Positions 25,316-33,883 of a DNA stretch of 64,000 bases are shown in pieces. The notes under the pieces were generated by a model. It saw only the letters and a program-made list of their open reading frames with translations, did no database searches and was not told the DNA's origin. The stretch is taken from positions 115,308 to 179,307 of the forward strand of contig NZ_JAEULO010000042.1 in assembly GCF_016793705.1 (NCBI RefSeq). The letters are read 5' to 3'. The DNA comes from Tabrizicola sp. Its GTDB lineage: Bacteria > Pseudomonadota > Alphaproteobacteria > Rhodobacterales > Rhodobacteraceae. The first letter of the stretch is position 1. Each line of letters starts with the position of its first letter. A program made the translations under genes and the position numbers.

Positions 25316-26104
25316 ATGTTCCGCAAGATCGTACTCACCGCCGCTTCGGTTCTGACCCTGACCACCGGCGCCGCCCTCGCCGCCGGAGAAGGCGGGCATG
25401 TCGAGGACGTGGCCTTCGCCCATGAAGGCCCGTTCGGCGCGTTCGACCAGTTCCAGCTGCAACGCGGCCTTCAGGTCTATACCGAGGTCTGCTCGGCCTG
25501 CCACGGGCTGAGATACGTGCCGCTGCGCACGCTCTCGGACGAGGGCGGGCCGGGGATTCCGGAAGACCAGGTCCGGGCCTATGCCAAGCAGTTCACCGTC
25601 ACCGACAAGGAAACCGGCGAGGACCGCGAGGGCTTGCCGACCGACAACTTCCCCGCCAACACCGGCGCGGGCGCGCCCGACCTTTCGCTGATGGCCAAGG
25701 CGCGCGCGGGGTTCCACGGGCCCTATGGCACCGGGATCAACCAGCTCTTCCGCGGCATGGGCGGGCCGGAATACATCCACGCGGTCCTCACCGGCTATAC
25801 CGGCGAGGAGAAGGAGGAATTCGGCACCACCTTCTACGAGAACCACGCGTTCTCGACCGGCTGGATCTCGATGCCGCCGCCCTTGTCGGACGACCAGGTG
25901 ACTTATGCCGACGGGACGAAGGCGACGGTGGACCAGATGTCGATGGACGTGGCTTCGTTCCTGATGTGGGCCGCCGAGCCGAAGCTGATGGACCGCAAGA
26001 ATGCGGGCTTCGTCAGCGTGATCTTCCTTCTGGTCCTGTCGACGTTGCTCTACCTGACCAACAAGCGGATCTGGGCCGGGATCAAGGGCAAGAAGCACGC
26101 CTGA
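25316..26104 (+). CDS. petC: Cytochrome c1
   Basis: The heme c subunit of the bc1 complex, 262 residues. A Sec signal peptide ends at about ALA-AGEGG (residue 21-22). Heme attaches covalently at CSACH in [15 protein letters not shown]; the sixth ligand Met is likely in [15 protein letters not shown]-terminal helix ([21 protein letters not shown]) anchors it. Acidic surface patches would dock cytochrome c2 or cy. Thirteen bases separate it from petB, and a strong terminator follows the stop. Confidence 0.98.
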   Translation: MFRKIVLTAASVLTLTTGAALAAGEGGHVEDVAFAHEGPFGAFDQFQLQRGLQVYTEVCSACHGLRYVPLRTLSDEGGPGIPEDQVRAYAKQFTVTDKETGEDREGLPTDNFPANTGAGAPDLSLMAKARAGFHGPYGTGINQLFRGMGGPEYIHAVLTGYTGEEKEEFGTTFYENHAFSTGWISMPPPLSDDQVTYADGTKATVDQMSMDVASFLMWAAEPKLMDRKNAGFVSVIFLLVLSTLLYLTNKRIWAGIKGKKHA

Positions 26105-26125
26105 CCGGATCGGCACTTGCGTTCG

Positions 26126-26153
26126 AAAAACCCCGCCGTCGCGCGGGGTTTTT
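26126..26153. terminator. Bidirectional terminator between petC and thiQ
   Basis: AAAAACCCCG (26126-26135) and CGGGGTTTTT (26144-26153) form a 10-bp stem with an 8-nt loop. Read in either direction the stem ends in a T run, so it serves both the petABC transcript from the left and the thiBPQ transcript from the right. It touches the thiQ stop codon. Confidence 0.9.
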
Positions 26154-26851
26154 CATTTGTTGCCGAGGTAGTCCCGCACGCCTGGCGGCGGGTTCGCCAG
26201 AAGCTCCGCTGTGGAAACCGGCGGATGGACGACCGCCTCGGCGACGAAGGCCGTCTCGCCGCCAAGCGCAAGGGCGTCCTGTGGGTCATGCGTGACCATC
26301 AGCACCAGCGCCCCGGTCTCGTCCGCCACCTCGCGCACCAGGCCCAGCATCTCGCCCCGAAGCGCAGGGCCGAGCGCGGCGAAGGGCTCGTCCAAGAGCA
26401 GGATCGGCCGGGCGCGCAGCAAAGCCCGCGCCAGGGCCGCCCGGCTGGCCTGACCGCCCGAAAGCTGCGCCGGGCGGCGGGGACCGAGGCCTTCCAGTCC
26501 GACCCGTCGCAAGGCTTCCTCGATCCGGGCGTTGTCGGCGGCGGTCAGGCGCAGGTCTGGGCGAAAGCCGAGCCCGAGGTTCTGTGCGACCGTCAGGTGT
26601 GGGAACAGGTTCTGGTCCTGGAACAGGATCGTCACCGGACGCTCTCCCGGCGGGATCGGGGACAGGTCCTGCCCCTGCCACAGCACCCGGCCCGAGGTCT
26701 GCGGGAAGAAGCCCGAAATCACCGACAGCAGCGTCGACTTCCCCGCGCCGGACGGCCCCATCACCGCGATCCGGCTACCCGCGGGGGCGGACCAGTCGGC
26801 GGCCAGGCGGAAGTCGCCCTGGGTGATGGTCAGGCGGTCAAGCTGCAGCAC
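26153..26851 (-). CDS. thiQ: Thiamine ABC transporter ATP-binding protein
   Basis: The ATPase of the thiamine/thiamine pyrophosphate importer, 232 residues. Walker A is MGPSGAGKST, the ABC signature is LSGGQASRAALARAL, Walker B is ILLLDEPFAAL, and the switch His is in VTHDPQDAL. Similarity to E. coli ThiQ is strong in PVTILFQDQNLFPHLTVAQNLGLG. GTG at 26851 was chosen since VLQLDRLTI aligns with the E. coli N-terminus and GGAGG precedes it; this overlaps thiP by 14 bp. Start at 26902 would add 17 unlikely residues. Confidence 0.95.
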   Translation of the reverse strand: MLQLDRLTITQGDFRLAADWSAPAGSRIAVMGPSGAGKSTLLSVISGFFPQTSGRVLWQGQDLSPIPPGERPVTILFQDQNLFPHLTVAQNLGLGFRPDLRLTAADNARIEEALRRVGLEGLGPRRPAQLSGGQASRAALARALLRARPILLLDEPFAALGPALRGEMLGLVREVADETGALVLMVTHDPQDALALGGETAFVAEAVVHPPVSTAELLANPPPGVRDYLGNK

Positions 26852-28382
26852 GGCGGCCTCCGGCGTCAAAAGCCCAGAAGAGGGCGAAGGACAGGGTGAC
26901 AAGGATCAGCGCGGCCGAGGCGGCGGCCTCCATCCGGTAGGCGCCGGTCAGTTGGCTGACCACCAGGGGCAGGGTGGCCTGATGCTCTCCGGCGAAAAGG
27001 GCGATGACGCCGAGGTCACCCATCGACAGTGCCGCCGCGATCCCGGCGCCAAACCCCAGCGGACGGGCAAGGCGCGGCAGCACCAGCCAGCGCAGCCGGG
27101 GCCAGCCTTGCAGCGACAGGCTGTCGGCGAGGCGGCCATAGTCTTCGTGCAGGGCGCGCGTCTCGGGCAAAAGGATGCGGTAGAGATAGGGCAGCGAGAG
27201 CGCCACGTTGACCAGGATCGTGACCGGCAGCGCCAGCGTCGTCGGCGGGGCAAGGGGTTGGATCAGCAGGAAAAGCCCGGTCCCCAGCACAAGGCCGGAG
27301 GTCGCGAGCGGCAGGGTCGCAGCCGCCTCGATCAGCGGGCGGGACCTGCGGGCCGCGGCCAGCGCCAGGGTCAACGCGGTGGTGGTGGTCAGAAGGGCCG
27401 AGGCCAGGGCCACGAGGATTGATCGGCCAGCGGCAGGCAGGACCGAGGCGGGAAGATCGGCCAGCCCCGGCACACCCCGCAGAAGCACCGCGGCAAGCGG
27501 CAGGGCCAGGAACAGCCCCGCCGCCGTCAGGGCAACGGCGTCCCCCCAGAGCCGCCACCCCCCGAAAGCGGTCAGCCGAAGCTCGCGGTCCAGTCCCGCG
27601 CCGAAACCTGCGGGCCGGGTCAGGAACCAGGCCGCCAGCGCGGCACCCGTCCCCAGCGCCAGCTGCACCCCCGCCAGCGCCGCCGCCTTGCCGAGGTCGA
27701 ATTCGAATCGGACCGCCTGGTAAATCGCCAGCTCGATGGTGGTGGCGGAGGGGCCACCCCCAAGGGTGATGACCACGGCAAAGCTGGTCAGGCAGATCAC
27801 CAGGATCACCAGCGCGACGCCCGGCAGGACCTCGCGCAGCATGGGTCTTTCCAGGTGGCGGAAGGTCTCGCCGGGGCCGAAGCCGAGGGATTGCGCGAGG
27901 CGGATGCGCTCGGACGGGAGGGCGAGCCAGGCTTGCAGGATCATCCGGGTGGCGAGGGGGAGGTTCAGGAAGATGTGGGCGAGGACCACGCCGTGCAACC
28001 CATAGATCGAGATCGGTGGCAGGCCGAGGGCGATGAGGAGCTGGTTGAGGAGACCCGAGCGGCCGAAGACCGCGAGGAGGCCGAGGACGGCGACCACGGC
28101 GGGGAGGAGGAAGGGGGCGCCCATCAGGGTGATCAGCGCAGTGCGTCCCGTGAACCGGCGGCGGGCGAGGGCGCGGGCGACGGGAATGGCGAGGAGGGTC
28201 GAAAAGACAGCCGAAAGTATGGCTTGCGTGACCGAGAACCGCACGGCGGCCCAGTCGGCAGGGCCAAGGGAAAGCCCCGCCCCTCGCCAGCCGACGGCGG
28301 CGAGGGGGGCCGCGACCAGCGCCAGCAGCAGGGCCGCCAGCGCCGGTGCGGCAAGGGTCAGCGGGCGAGCGCGGCTTGCCAT
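26838..28382 (-). CDS. thiP: Thiamine ABC transporter permease
   Basis: A 514-residue inner-membrane permease made of two fused permease domains of about six helices each, as in E. coli ThiP. Each half carries an EAA-like loop for contact with ThiQ: one around EVLPGVALVILVIC after RLAQSLGFGPGETFRHLERP, and one around YGRLADSLSLQGWPRLRWLVLPRL. It overlaps thiB by 25 bp upstream and thiQ downstream, so the three genes form one transcript under the TPP riboswitch. Pro/Leu/Ala content is very high, as expected for a high-GC membrane protein. Confidence 0.95.
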   Translation of the reverse strand: MASRARPLTLAAPALAALLLALVAAPLAAVGWRGAGLSLGPADWAAVRFSVTQAILSAVFSTLLAIPVARALARRRFTGRTALITLMGAPFLLPAVVAVLGLLAVFGRSGLLNQLLIALGLPPISIYGLHGVVLAHIFLNLPLATRMILQAWLALPSERIRLAQSLGFGPGETFRHLERPMLREVLPGVALVILVICLTSFAVVITLGGGPSATTIELAIYQAVRFEFDLGKAAALAGVQLALGTGAALAAWFLTRPAGFGAGLDRELRLTAFGGWRLWGDAVALTAAGLFLALPLAAVLLRGVPGLADLPASVLPAAGRSILVALASALLTTTTALTLALAAARRSRPLIEAAATLPLATSGLVLGTGLFLLIQPLAPPTTLALPVTILVNVALSLPYLYRILLPETRALHEDYGRLADSLSLQGWPRLRWLVLPRLARPLGFGAGIAAALSMGDLGVIALFAGEHQATLPLVVSQLTGAYRMEAAASAALILVTLSFALFWAFDAGGRRAAA

Positions 28383-29341
28383 TCGGCCAGTGCCGGGTCG
28401 CGGGCGGCCTGGGCTTCTTCCGGGGTCATCAGCAGCGATTTCGCGGGGCGGAAGCTGTCGAAGCCTTCCGGCAGGCCGGAGGCCGGGGTGACGGCGGGAT
28501 ACATCCAGTTGGTCTGGGGCAGGGCCGACTGGAAGGCGTCGGTCAGCGTGAAGTCGAGGAACTTGTCCGCCAGCTCCGGCTGATCCGTCGCCGCCAGTTT
28601 CCCGGCAACCTCGATCTGCATGTAATGGCCTTCGTCGAACAGCGCCGCGGCCTTGCTGTCATCGCTCTCGGCGATCAGGTGATAGGCGGGGCTGGTGGTG
28701 TAGCTGAGAACCATGTCCGCCTCGCCTTCGAGGAAGAGGCCATAGGCCTCGGACCAGCCGGGGGTGACGGTGACGATGTTGTCGGAGAGGGCTTTCCAGA
28801 CTTCACCGGCCCTGTCGCCGTAGGCCGCCTTGACCCAAAGGAGAAGGCCGAGGCCAGGGGTGGAGGACCGGGGGTCCTGGATGACGATCTTCAGGTCGGA
28901 CGCGGCGAGGGCCTCGAAGGATTTGGGAGGTTCAGTGACCTTGGTCTTGTCGTAGACAAAGGCAAACCAGCCCCAGTCGAAGGGCAGGAACAGCGGATCG
29001 GCATAGTCGACGGGCAGGTTCAGCGCCGGATTTTTCCCATGCGGTGCAAATAGTTGCGTGGCAGAGGCGGCACCAGTCAGGCTGGTGTCGAGGCCGAGGA
29101 CCACATCGGCATCGGAGGCCGCGCCTTCCAGCTGGATGCGGGCGAGGAGCGCAGCGCCGTCGCCGGCGGGGACGAAGCGCAGGTCGCAGGCGCAGGTTTC
29201 CTCGAAGGCCTTTTCCACTGCCGGGCCGGGGCCCCATTCCGAGGTGAAACTGTCGTAGGTGAGGACTGTCAGGACGGGGGTTTCGGCCATGGCGGGCAGC
29301 GCCAAGGTCAGAAGGCCCGCAGCAAGGAGGTGTTTCTGCAT
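28358..29341 (-). CDS. thiB: Thiamine-binding periplasmic protein
   Basis: The solute-binding protein that delivers thiamine and its phosphates to ThiPQ, 327 residues, the same length as E. coli TbpA. A signal peptide ends at about AMA-ETPVL (residues 20-21). The start of the mature protein, TVLTYDSFTSEWGPGPAVEKAFEE, and TSPAYHLIAE are typical of the family. The ATG at 29341 has TTGGAGAA as ribosome binding site; a TTG twelve bases upstream would consume that site and was rejected. The gene is controlled by the TPP riboswitch just upstream. Confidence 0.96.
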   Translation of the reverse strand: MQKHLLAAGLLTLALPAMAETPVLTVLTYDSFTSEWGPGPAVEKAFEETCACDLRFVPAGDGAALLARIQLEGAASDADVVLGLDTSLTGAASATQLFAPHGKNPALNLPVDYADPLFLPFDWGWFAFVYDKTKVTEPPKSFEALAASDLKIVIQDPRSSTPGLGLLLWVKAAYGDRAGEVWKALSDNIVTVTPGWSEAYGLFLEGEADMVLSYTTSPAYHLIAESDDSKAAALFDEGHYMQIEVAGKLAATDQPELADKFLDFTLTDAFQSALPQTNWMYPAVTPASGLPEGFDSFRPAKSLLMTPEEAQAARDPALAEWQAALAR

Positions 29342-29388
29342 CGTTTTCTCCAAGTTGCGACGGATTGGTCGGGGATGGAGAACCCATG

Positions 29389-29470
29389 CACCTTCCCTCC
29401 GCCGGTATGATCCGGTTCAGGTTCGACGGGTTCGCTTGCGCATCTCAGCCGGTGAGGGCTCCCCGAGGTG
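29389..29470 (-). promoter_or_regulatory. TPP riboswitch (THI element)
   Basis: On the minus strand the conserved TPP aptamer is complete: CGGGGAGCCC, then GGCTGAGATG, AACCCGTCGAACCTGAACC, GGATCATACCGG and the closing GGAGGGAAGG, with P1 formed by CACCT (29470-29466) and AGGTG (29393-29389). It binds thiamine pyrophosphate and would lower thiBPQ expression. No T-tailed hairpin lies between it and thiB. Instead TTCTCCA (29382-29376) is exactly complementary to TGGAGAA (29352-29346), which contains the thiB ribosome binding site, pointing to translational control. Confidence 0.95.
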
Positions 29471-29520
29471 GGGAGGAAGATAGGCGAATGCGCGGCATGT
29501 GCAAGGGGAGAGGTGAAGGG

Positions 29521-31311
29521 CTATTCGCGGCGCAGGTAAATCGCGCCGTTGGGTTCGCCGTTCCTGTCCTCGCTGAAACCGAGGGTGGCGAGGGCGGGGG
29601 CGAGTTTGGTGCGGGTGGCCGCGACCTCCGAGGGGTCGAGGAAGGGGATCAGGATGCGGCGGAGGCTGGTGAGGGCGGCTTCGGGCAAAGCCTCGGGCGG
29701 CAGGAGCGGGCCGGAGAGGCGGAGGACTTCGGGCCGGGTATCGGCGAGGAGCTTGTGCAGGCCGGACCAGAGGCCATCGGGGTTGAGCGTCGCCTGCGAC
29801 CAGGCGATGCCCGCAGGGTCGGGGAAGTTCAACGCGGCGATCCGGCGGGAGAGGGTGAGGAGTGCGGGGCGTTCGTCGTGGATTGTCACTTGCAGCCCGG
29901 GGATGGCCGCCCTGGCGCGGAGGGCAACGAAACCGATGCCGCAGTCGAGGTCGAGAAACCGGGTGCAGCCGGTCAGGAAGCCCGCGATATTGCGGGCATG
30001 GCGGCGGTCGAACTTGCCGGATTTGAGGACCTCCAGCGTCGCGGCGGTAAAGACGCGGGGATCGAGCGGGATCTTCAGGCCCTGGTTCTCGACCAGTTCC
30101 AGCGGGATTTCGGCGGAGAGGTCGGCGGAACCGGAGACATAGGGCGAGGCGAAGGGCGAACCCCAGCCGGGCGGCGGCGGGGTGCGGCGTTCCTCTTTCG
30201 GAAGCGCATTGCGGCGCTGTTCCAGTTTGGTCTGGACCGCCTTCACCGCCTCCGGGTCGCGCGCCTTGGGCGGCTTGGCTGTGACCTGGCTGATCGGCAC
30301 GTTCGAGGCGGCGACGAGGTTGGCGACATAGGCCTGGTAGTCGGGCGAGGTCTGGTAGTCTGCCAGCCGCGCCTCGGCCCTTGCATGGGCGGCTTCGTGC
30401 AGGCGGCGGACGTCAAGGTCTTCCAGCAGGGTGGCCATGATCTCGGCCCGGCGCTCGCAGTGGCGGAAGATGCGGGTATCCTCCACCTCGTTCCGGTCCT
30501 GGAGCGACCAGTAGTCGGAATTGTACTTGTCCTTCTTGAGGTTGGCGTTGCCGCGGAACTTGCGCAGGGAATAGGCGTCCATCGACTTGATGGCGTAGTG
30601 ATTGATCTGTGCCCAGTCATAGCCCACCGTCCGCCGGATCGAGCGCCAACCGCGGAACTTGAACCAGTCTTCCAGCGGGCGGCCCGAGCCGTTCACCCAG
30701 AGCACGCGTTCCGGGTAGTCGGTGTCCTTGAACTGCGACTTGATGATCGGACGGTGCATCCCGAGCCGCAGGTATTTCGGGTCGAAGCGCAGCAGGGTCT
30801 TGGTGCCCCAGCCCTTGTTCCAGAACTCGGGCGCGGCGCGGGTGAACTGATCGGTCACGGGTGCGCGCGACCAGTCGCGGATGCCGGAAGAGCCGAAGAT
30901 GCGCCAGGTCAGCACCATGGCCTGCGCTTCCATCGCGGTCAGGTCGGCGACCAGGCCGTCCAGCGTGCCGGAGGGATGGTTGATGCACATGAATTCGTCG
31001 GCATCGAGCACGAGCAGCCAGTCGGAATTGATGATCAGCTCTTCCTCGGCGGCGCTTTTCAGCATCGAGGGGTGCGGCTTCATGCCTTCGGGGATCACGT
31101 TGTCGCGGTGGTGGATGCCGATGTCCATCGCTTCCAGCCGCTTCAGCAGCGTGTCGGTGCCGTCGCAGCAGTCGTTGGTGTAGACCATCAGTTCGGTGAA
31201 GCCGAGCGCCAGGTGATGCGCGACCCATTCCACCACGAAGGGGCCTTCGTCCTTCATGGTGGAAAGCGCGACAAGGCTGCCGTGCGGGCTGGTCTGGCGG
31301 GTGAAGCTCAT
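29521..31311 (-). CDS. Glycosyltransferase family 2-like / methyltransferase-like fusion protein
   Basis: A 596-residue two-part protein. Residues about 10-330 form a glycosyltransferase of the type with VALSTMKDEGPFVVEWVAHHLALGF, VYTNDCCDGTDTLL and a VLDADEFMCINHP metal site. After a Pro-rich linker (RRTPPPPGWG region) residues about 420-596 contain TRFLDLDCGIGFVALRARA, a Rossmann glycine motif of SAM-dependent methyltransferases of FkbM-like type, and a closing LGFSEDRNGEPNGAIYLRRE. No signal peptide or membrane segment. ATG at 31311 overlaps the upstream GT32-like gene by four bases (ATGA). It may both glycosylate and methylate a surface glycan; inference only. Confidence 0.85.
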   Translation of the reverse strand: MSFTRQTSPHGSLVALSTMKDEGPFVVEWVAHHLALGFTELMVYTNDCCDGTDTLLKRLEAMDIGIHHRDNVIPEGMKPHPSMLKSAAEEELIINSDWLLVLDADEFMCINHPSGTLDGLVADLTAMEAQAMVLTWRIFGSSGIRDWSRAPVTDQFTRAAPEFWNKGWGTKTLLRFDPKYLRLGMHRPIIKSQFKDTDYPERVLWVNGSGRPLEDWFKFRGWRSIRRTVGYDWAQINHYAIKSMDAYSLRKFRGNANLKKDKYNSDYWSLQDRNEVEDTRIFRHCERRAEIMATLLEDLDVRRLHEAAHARAEARLADYQTSPDYQAYVANLVAASNVPISQVTAKPPKARDPEAVKAVQTKLEQRRNALPKEERRTPPPPGWGSPFASPYVSGSADLSAEIPLELVENQGLKIPLDPRVFTAATLEVLKSGKFDRRHARNIAGFLTGCTRFLDLDCGIGFVALRARAAIPGLQVTIHDERPALLTLSRRIAALNFPDPAGIAWSQATLNPDGLWSGLHKLLADTRPEVLRLSGPLLPPEALPEAALTSLRRILIPFLDPSEVAATRTKLAPALATLGFSEDRNGEPNGAIYLRRE

Positions 31312-32120
31312 TCTTCCAGCGCGGCGGCGGGGTCGATCCCGATCTTTTCGCACATGCGGGCCATGTAGCTGCCCTTGAGCGGCGGGTTCTTGCGCCACCA
31401 GGGCCGGGTGGCGTTGGTGTAGATATGGACCGAGAGGGTGGCGTCGGTGAAATGGCCCTCGACGTTGGAATGCGGGTCGAAGAACACATCGTTCAACTGG
31501 AAGGGCACGGGATAGAGGCAATCAACGCTCATCGCCTTGTCGAAGACGCCGGCCTGCTGGGCGCACCATGTCAGCGCCTGTGGGCCGAAGGCTGTGCGCT
31601 CGACCTCGAAGATGCGGGCGGCCTGGGGGATCGAGCGGTCGATCTCGTCCATCTTGCGGCGCTGGCGCTTGCCCCACCAGCCCGGATAGTCCGGCGGGTT
31701 GTCGAAGAAATCGAGCAGGAGGTCGACGATCCGGCTTTCGGGCGGGAAGCCGACGACGCCGTTGTTCAGCGCGCCCGACATGCCGTGCAAGCCGAAGACA
31801 TAGTCCAAATCCTCGGGGAAGGGTCGGTGACAGAAGGCATCGCAATCCACCCAGATCGCCCCGGTCTTGCGGATCATCTTGATGCGGAAGACGTTCGCCA
31901 CGAAGGCGGGTTTGGTCAGCGCCAGCAGGGTTTCGTCCACCGCGATGATCTCTTCCGCGGGGCGGATCTCGACGCCCTCGGGGACATTGGCGACGGGGCC
32001 CATCGTGTAGAGCGTCACCGGATGGCCCATCGCCAGATGCGACTTGAGGCAGAGCTGGTTGATGTAATGCAGTCTGTCGCCAATCCAGAGCGAGGCGACG
32101 GGGCGGCGGTTCAGGGTCAT
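31308..32120 (-). CDS. GT32/capsular-synthesis-like glycosyltransferase
   Basis: A 270-residue soluble protein beginning MTLNRRPVASLWIGDRLHYINQLCLKSHLAMGHPVTLYTM, the 'conserved W-x-G, then single-residue-per-turn' opening of sugar transferases with a GT32-like fold. The donor-site motif appears as IWVDCDAFCHRPFP (D-x-D), and ALNNGVVGFPPESRI follows. Trp-rich C-terminal segment NATRPWWRKNPP. ATG at 32120 was chosen over a longer frame by N-terminal similarity. It lies 22 bp after the next glycosyltransferase gene and is coupled to the fusion gene downstream, so the three make one operon. Confidence 0.8.
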   Translation of the reverse strand: MTLNRRPVASLWIGDRLHYINQLCLKSHLAMGHPVTLYTMGPVANVPEGVEIRPAEEIIAVDETLLALTKPAFVANVFRIKMIRKTGAIWVDCDAFCHRPFPEDLDYVFGLHGMSGALNNGVVGFPPESRIVDLLLDFFDNPPDYPGWWGKRQRRKMDEIDRSIPQAARIFEVERTAFGPQALTWCAQQAGVFDKAMSVDCLYPVPFQLNDVFFDPHSNVEGHFTDATLSVHIYTNATRPWWRKNPPLKGSYMARMCEKIGIDPAAALEE

Positions 32121-32142
32121 GCGGGGGCCTTTGGGTGAGGGG

Positions 32143-33057
32143 TCAGAAGACGGCGGCGAAGCGGTCGGGAAGGCGGTAAAGCTCCTTGCTGCGGCCGCCG
32201 CCGAAGAAGGTGATCTTGCCATCGTGCAGGTGCTGCTGGCCCTCGACCATCTTCTTGCGGAAGTCGGGCAGCTCGGCATCCTCGCGCAGGGCGGTGCCGT
32301 TCGACAGCCGCCGGAAATCGTCGAGGTTCCTGCCCCACTGGCCGGTGCCCTGCGCCTCGTCAGCTCCTGCGGTCATCAGCCGCCGCATCTCGCGGCGCGA
32401 TTCCAGGCGGGCCATCGAGGTCTCATAGTCCACGAAGCGCAGGTGCAAGAGGTAGAGATGCGGGTCCAGCACGCGGGGCTGGTGGTTGTTCGCGTGCCCG
32501 CCGATGGTGAACAGCGCGTCCTTGCGGATCACGCAGGGCTTGGCGTAGTTCGCATTGGCGCGGAAGACCCGGCGGCGGGTCAGGATCGGCTGGCCAGGCA
32601 GGATCGGGTCGCGCTCGACCTCGGGGTTGTGGATCAGCTCGATCCCGAAGGGGCAGAGCGAGGCGGGGGTGGTCTTCGGATTGGTGTAGCGGCCAAGATA
32701 GGTGACAAGATCGGGTGCTGCGGCAGGGTCGACGATCACGATCTCGTCGACATCGCCGACGATGATCCAGTTGTAATAGCGCAGCATGCCGGAAGCGAAG
32801 CTGGACTTCATCATCCAGCGGCGCCGGGTCAGGCGGAACAGCGTCGGATCGCGCGGCAGGGCGATGACATTGGCGCCTTCGGCGATGCGGCGATGCTCGG
32901 GGTCGCCGCCGTGCGACAGGATATACAGGTGCTCGCGCCCGAACTGGCGCCCGTAGTGGTCGACCCAGCGTTCCAGAAAGAAATGATCGTCGTAGACCAT
33001 CGTCACGGCCCCGGCCGGCTTTTTCGTCGGGTCAAGCGTGGCGGGGGGTTCGGACAT
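32143..33057 (-). CDS. Glycosyltransferase family 2-like protein (HGGDP/GDVDE type)
   Basis: A 304-residue protein very similar to the one encoded at 10106-10996. Shared motifs are TMVYDDHFFLERWVDHYGRQ, HGGDPEHRRIAEGANVI, GDVDEIVIVDP, FRANANYAKPC, LDPHLYLLHLRFVDYE and the C-terminal YRLPDRFAAVF. A GT-A fold with D-x-D donor site is inferred. ATG at 33057 (MSEPPATL) was preferred over a longer frame that runs into the neighbouring regulator region. First gene of a three-gene glycosyltransferase operon. Confidence 0.85.
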   Translation of the reverse strand: MSEPPATLDPTKKPAGAVTMVYDDHFFLERWVDHYGRQFGREHLYILSHGGDPEHRRIAEGANVIALPRDPTLFRLTRRRWMMKSSFASGMLRYYNWIIVGDVDEIVIVDPAAAPDLVTYLGRYTNPKTTPASLCPFGIELIHNPEVERDPILPGQPILTRRRVFRANANYAKPCVIRKDALFTIGGHANNHQPRVLDPHLYLLHLRFVDYETSMARLESRREMRRLMTAGADEAQGTGQWGRNLDDFRRLSNGTALREDAELPDFRKKMVEGQQHLHDGKITFFGGGRSKELYRLPDRFAAVF

Positions 33058-33109
33058 CCGGGCTTCCTTGGGTGTGCCGCCGGACGGTATCACGCGGATT
33101 CGACGGCTT

Positions 33110-33814
33110 TCAAGCGCGGGTGGAGGGGCGGCTTTCGCCGCGCAGCCGGTCGAGGAAGGCGCGCAACAGCGGCACACGGCGGGGGCGGAAGCTTTCGCCG
33201 GTGGCCCTGACGCCGGACATCTGAGCGACCTTGAAGCGGCGGAAGTCCTGACGGAGGCAGCAGAAGGCCAGCACCTGCACCTCGCGGTCAAGGAAGACGG
33301 TGCCGAGCGGCCAGATCCGGCGGGCGGTTTCCCGGCCACTGGCGTCGCGATAGGTCATGTCCACGGCGCGTTCCTCCCATGCAGCCTCGCGAAGCAGATG
33401 CAGGTGCGTGGGCGCCGGGGTGCGGCGTTCGTAGCGGTAGGACCGGGTGACGGCATGGATCGCCTGACGCTGAACCCGGTCGGGCAGGGTGGCGATGATC
33501 TTGGCCTGCGCCTCGGCGGCGGCCTTGGCCAGCAGCGCGTCGCCGGATTGCGCGACTTCGGCAAGGCCGAGGACCAACGCTTCAACTTCGAGCCGGGTGA
33601 ACATCTGCGGCGGCAGCGCGGGGTCCTCTGTCAGCCTGTATCCCGCCCCCGCCTCGCCGTCGATCAGCGCCCCGGCAGCGCGCAGGGACTGGATGTCGCG
33701 GTAGAGCGTGCGTTCGGAGACGCCGGTTTCCTCGGCCAGCCGCGCCGCCGTGACCGGCTGGGGCAGCAACCGGAAGGCAGAGAGAAGGCGGAACAGGCGG
33801 TCGGATTTCGGCAT
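33110..33814 (-). CDS. YafY-type HTH/WYL transcriptional regulator
   Basis: A 234-residue DNA-binding protein. Residues about 1-60 form a winged helix (RLFRLLSAFRLLPQPVTAARLAEETGVSERTLYRDIQSLRAAG), and about 135-215 form a WYL domain with AVDMTYRDASGRETARRIWPLGTVFLDREVQVLAFCCLR, which in this family senses a ligand. It is divergent from a GST gene with 69 bp between the starts, so it probably controls that gene and itself. An imperfect direct repeat in the gap is a candidate operator. Confidence 0.9.
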   Translation of the reverse strand: MPKSDRLFRLLSAFRLLPQPVTAARLAEETGVSERTLYRDIQSLRAAGALIDGEAGAGYRLTEDPALPPQMFTRLEVEALVLGLAEVAQSGDALLAKAAAEAQAKIIATLPDRVQRQAIHAVTRSYRYERRTPAPTHLHLLREAAWEERAVDMTYRDASGRETARRIWPLGTVFLDREVQVLAFCCLRQDFRRFKVAQMSGVRATGESFRPRRVPLLRAFLDRLRGESRPSTRA

Positions 33815-33820
33815 GGCATC

Positions 33821-33838
33821 CTGACAGGTTCTGGCAGG
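33821..33838. promoter_or_regulatory. Candidate operator between WYL regulator and GST
   Basis: CTGACAGG (33821-33828) and CTGGCAGG (33831-33838) form an imperfect direct repeat with one helical turn between starts, immediately upstream of the regulator gene and 46 bp ahead of the GST start. Position fits autoregulation and control of the divergent gene. No footprint or comparison is available. Confidence 0.35.
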
Positions 33839-33883
33839 AGGGGGAGGTTAATCTCATCCCATCGGAAAGCAAAGGAGAGAGAG

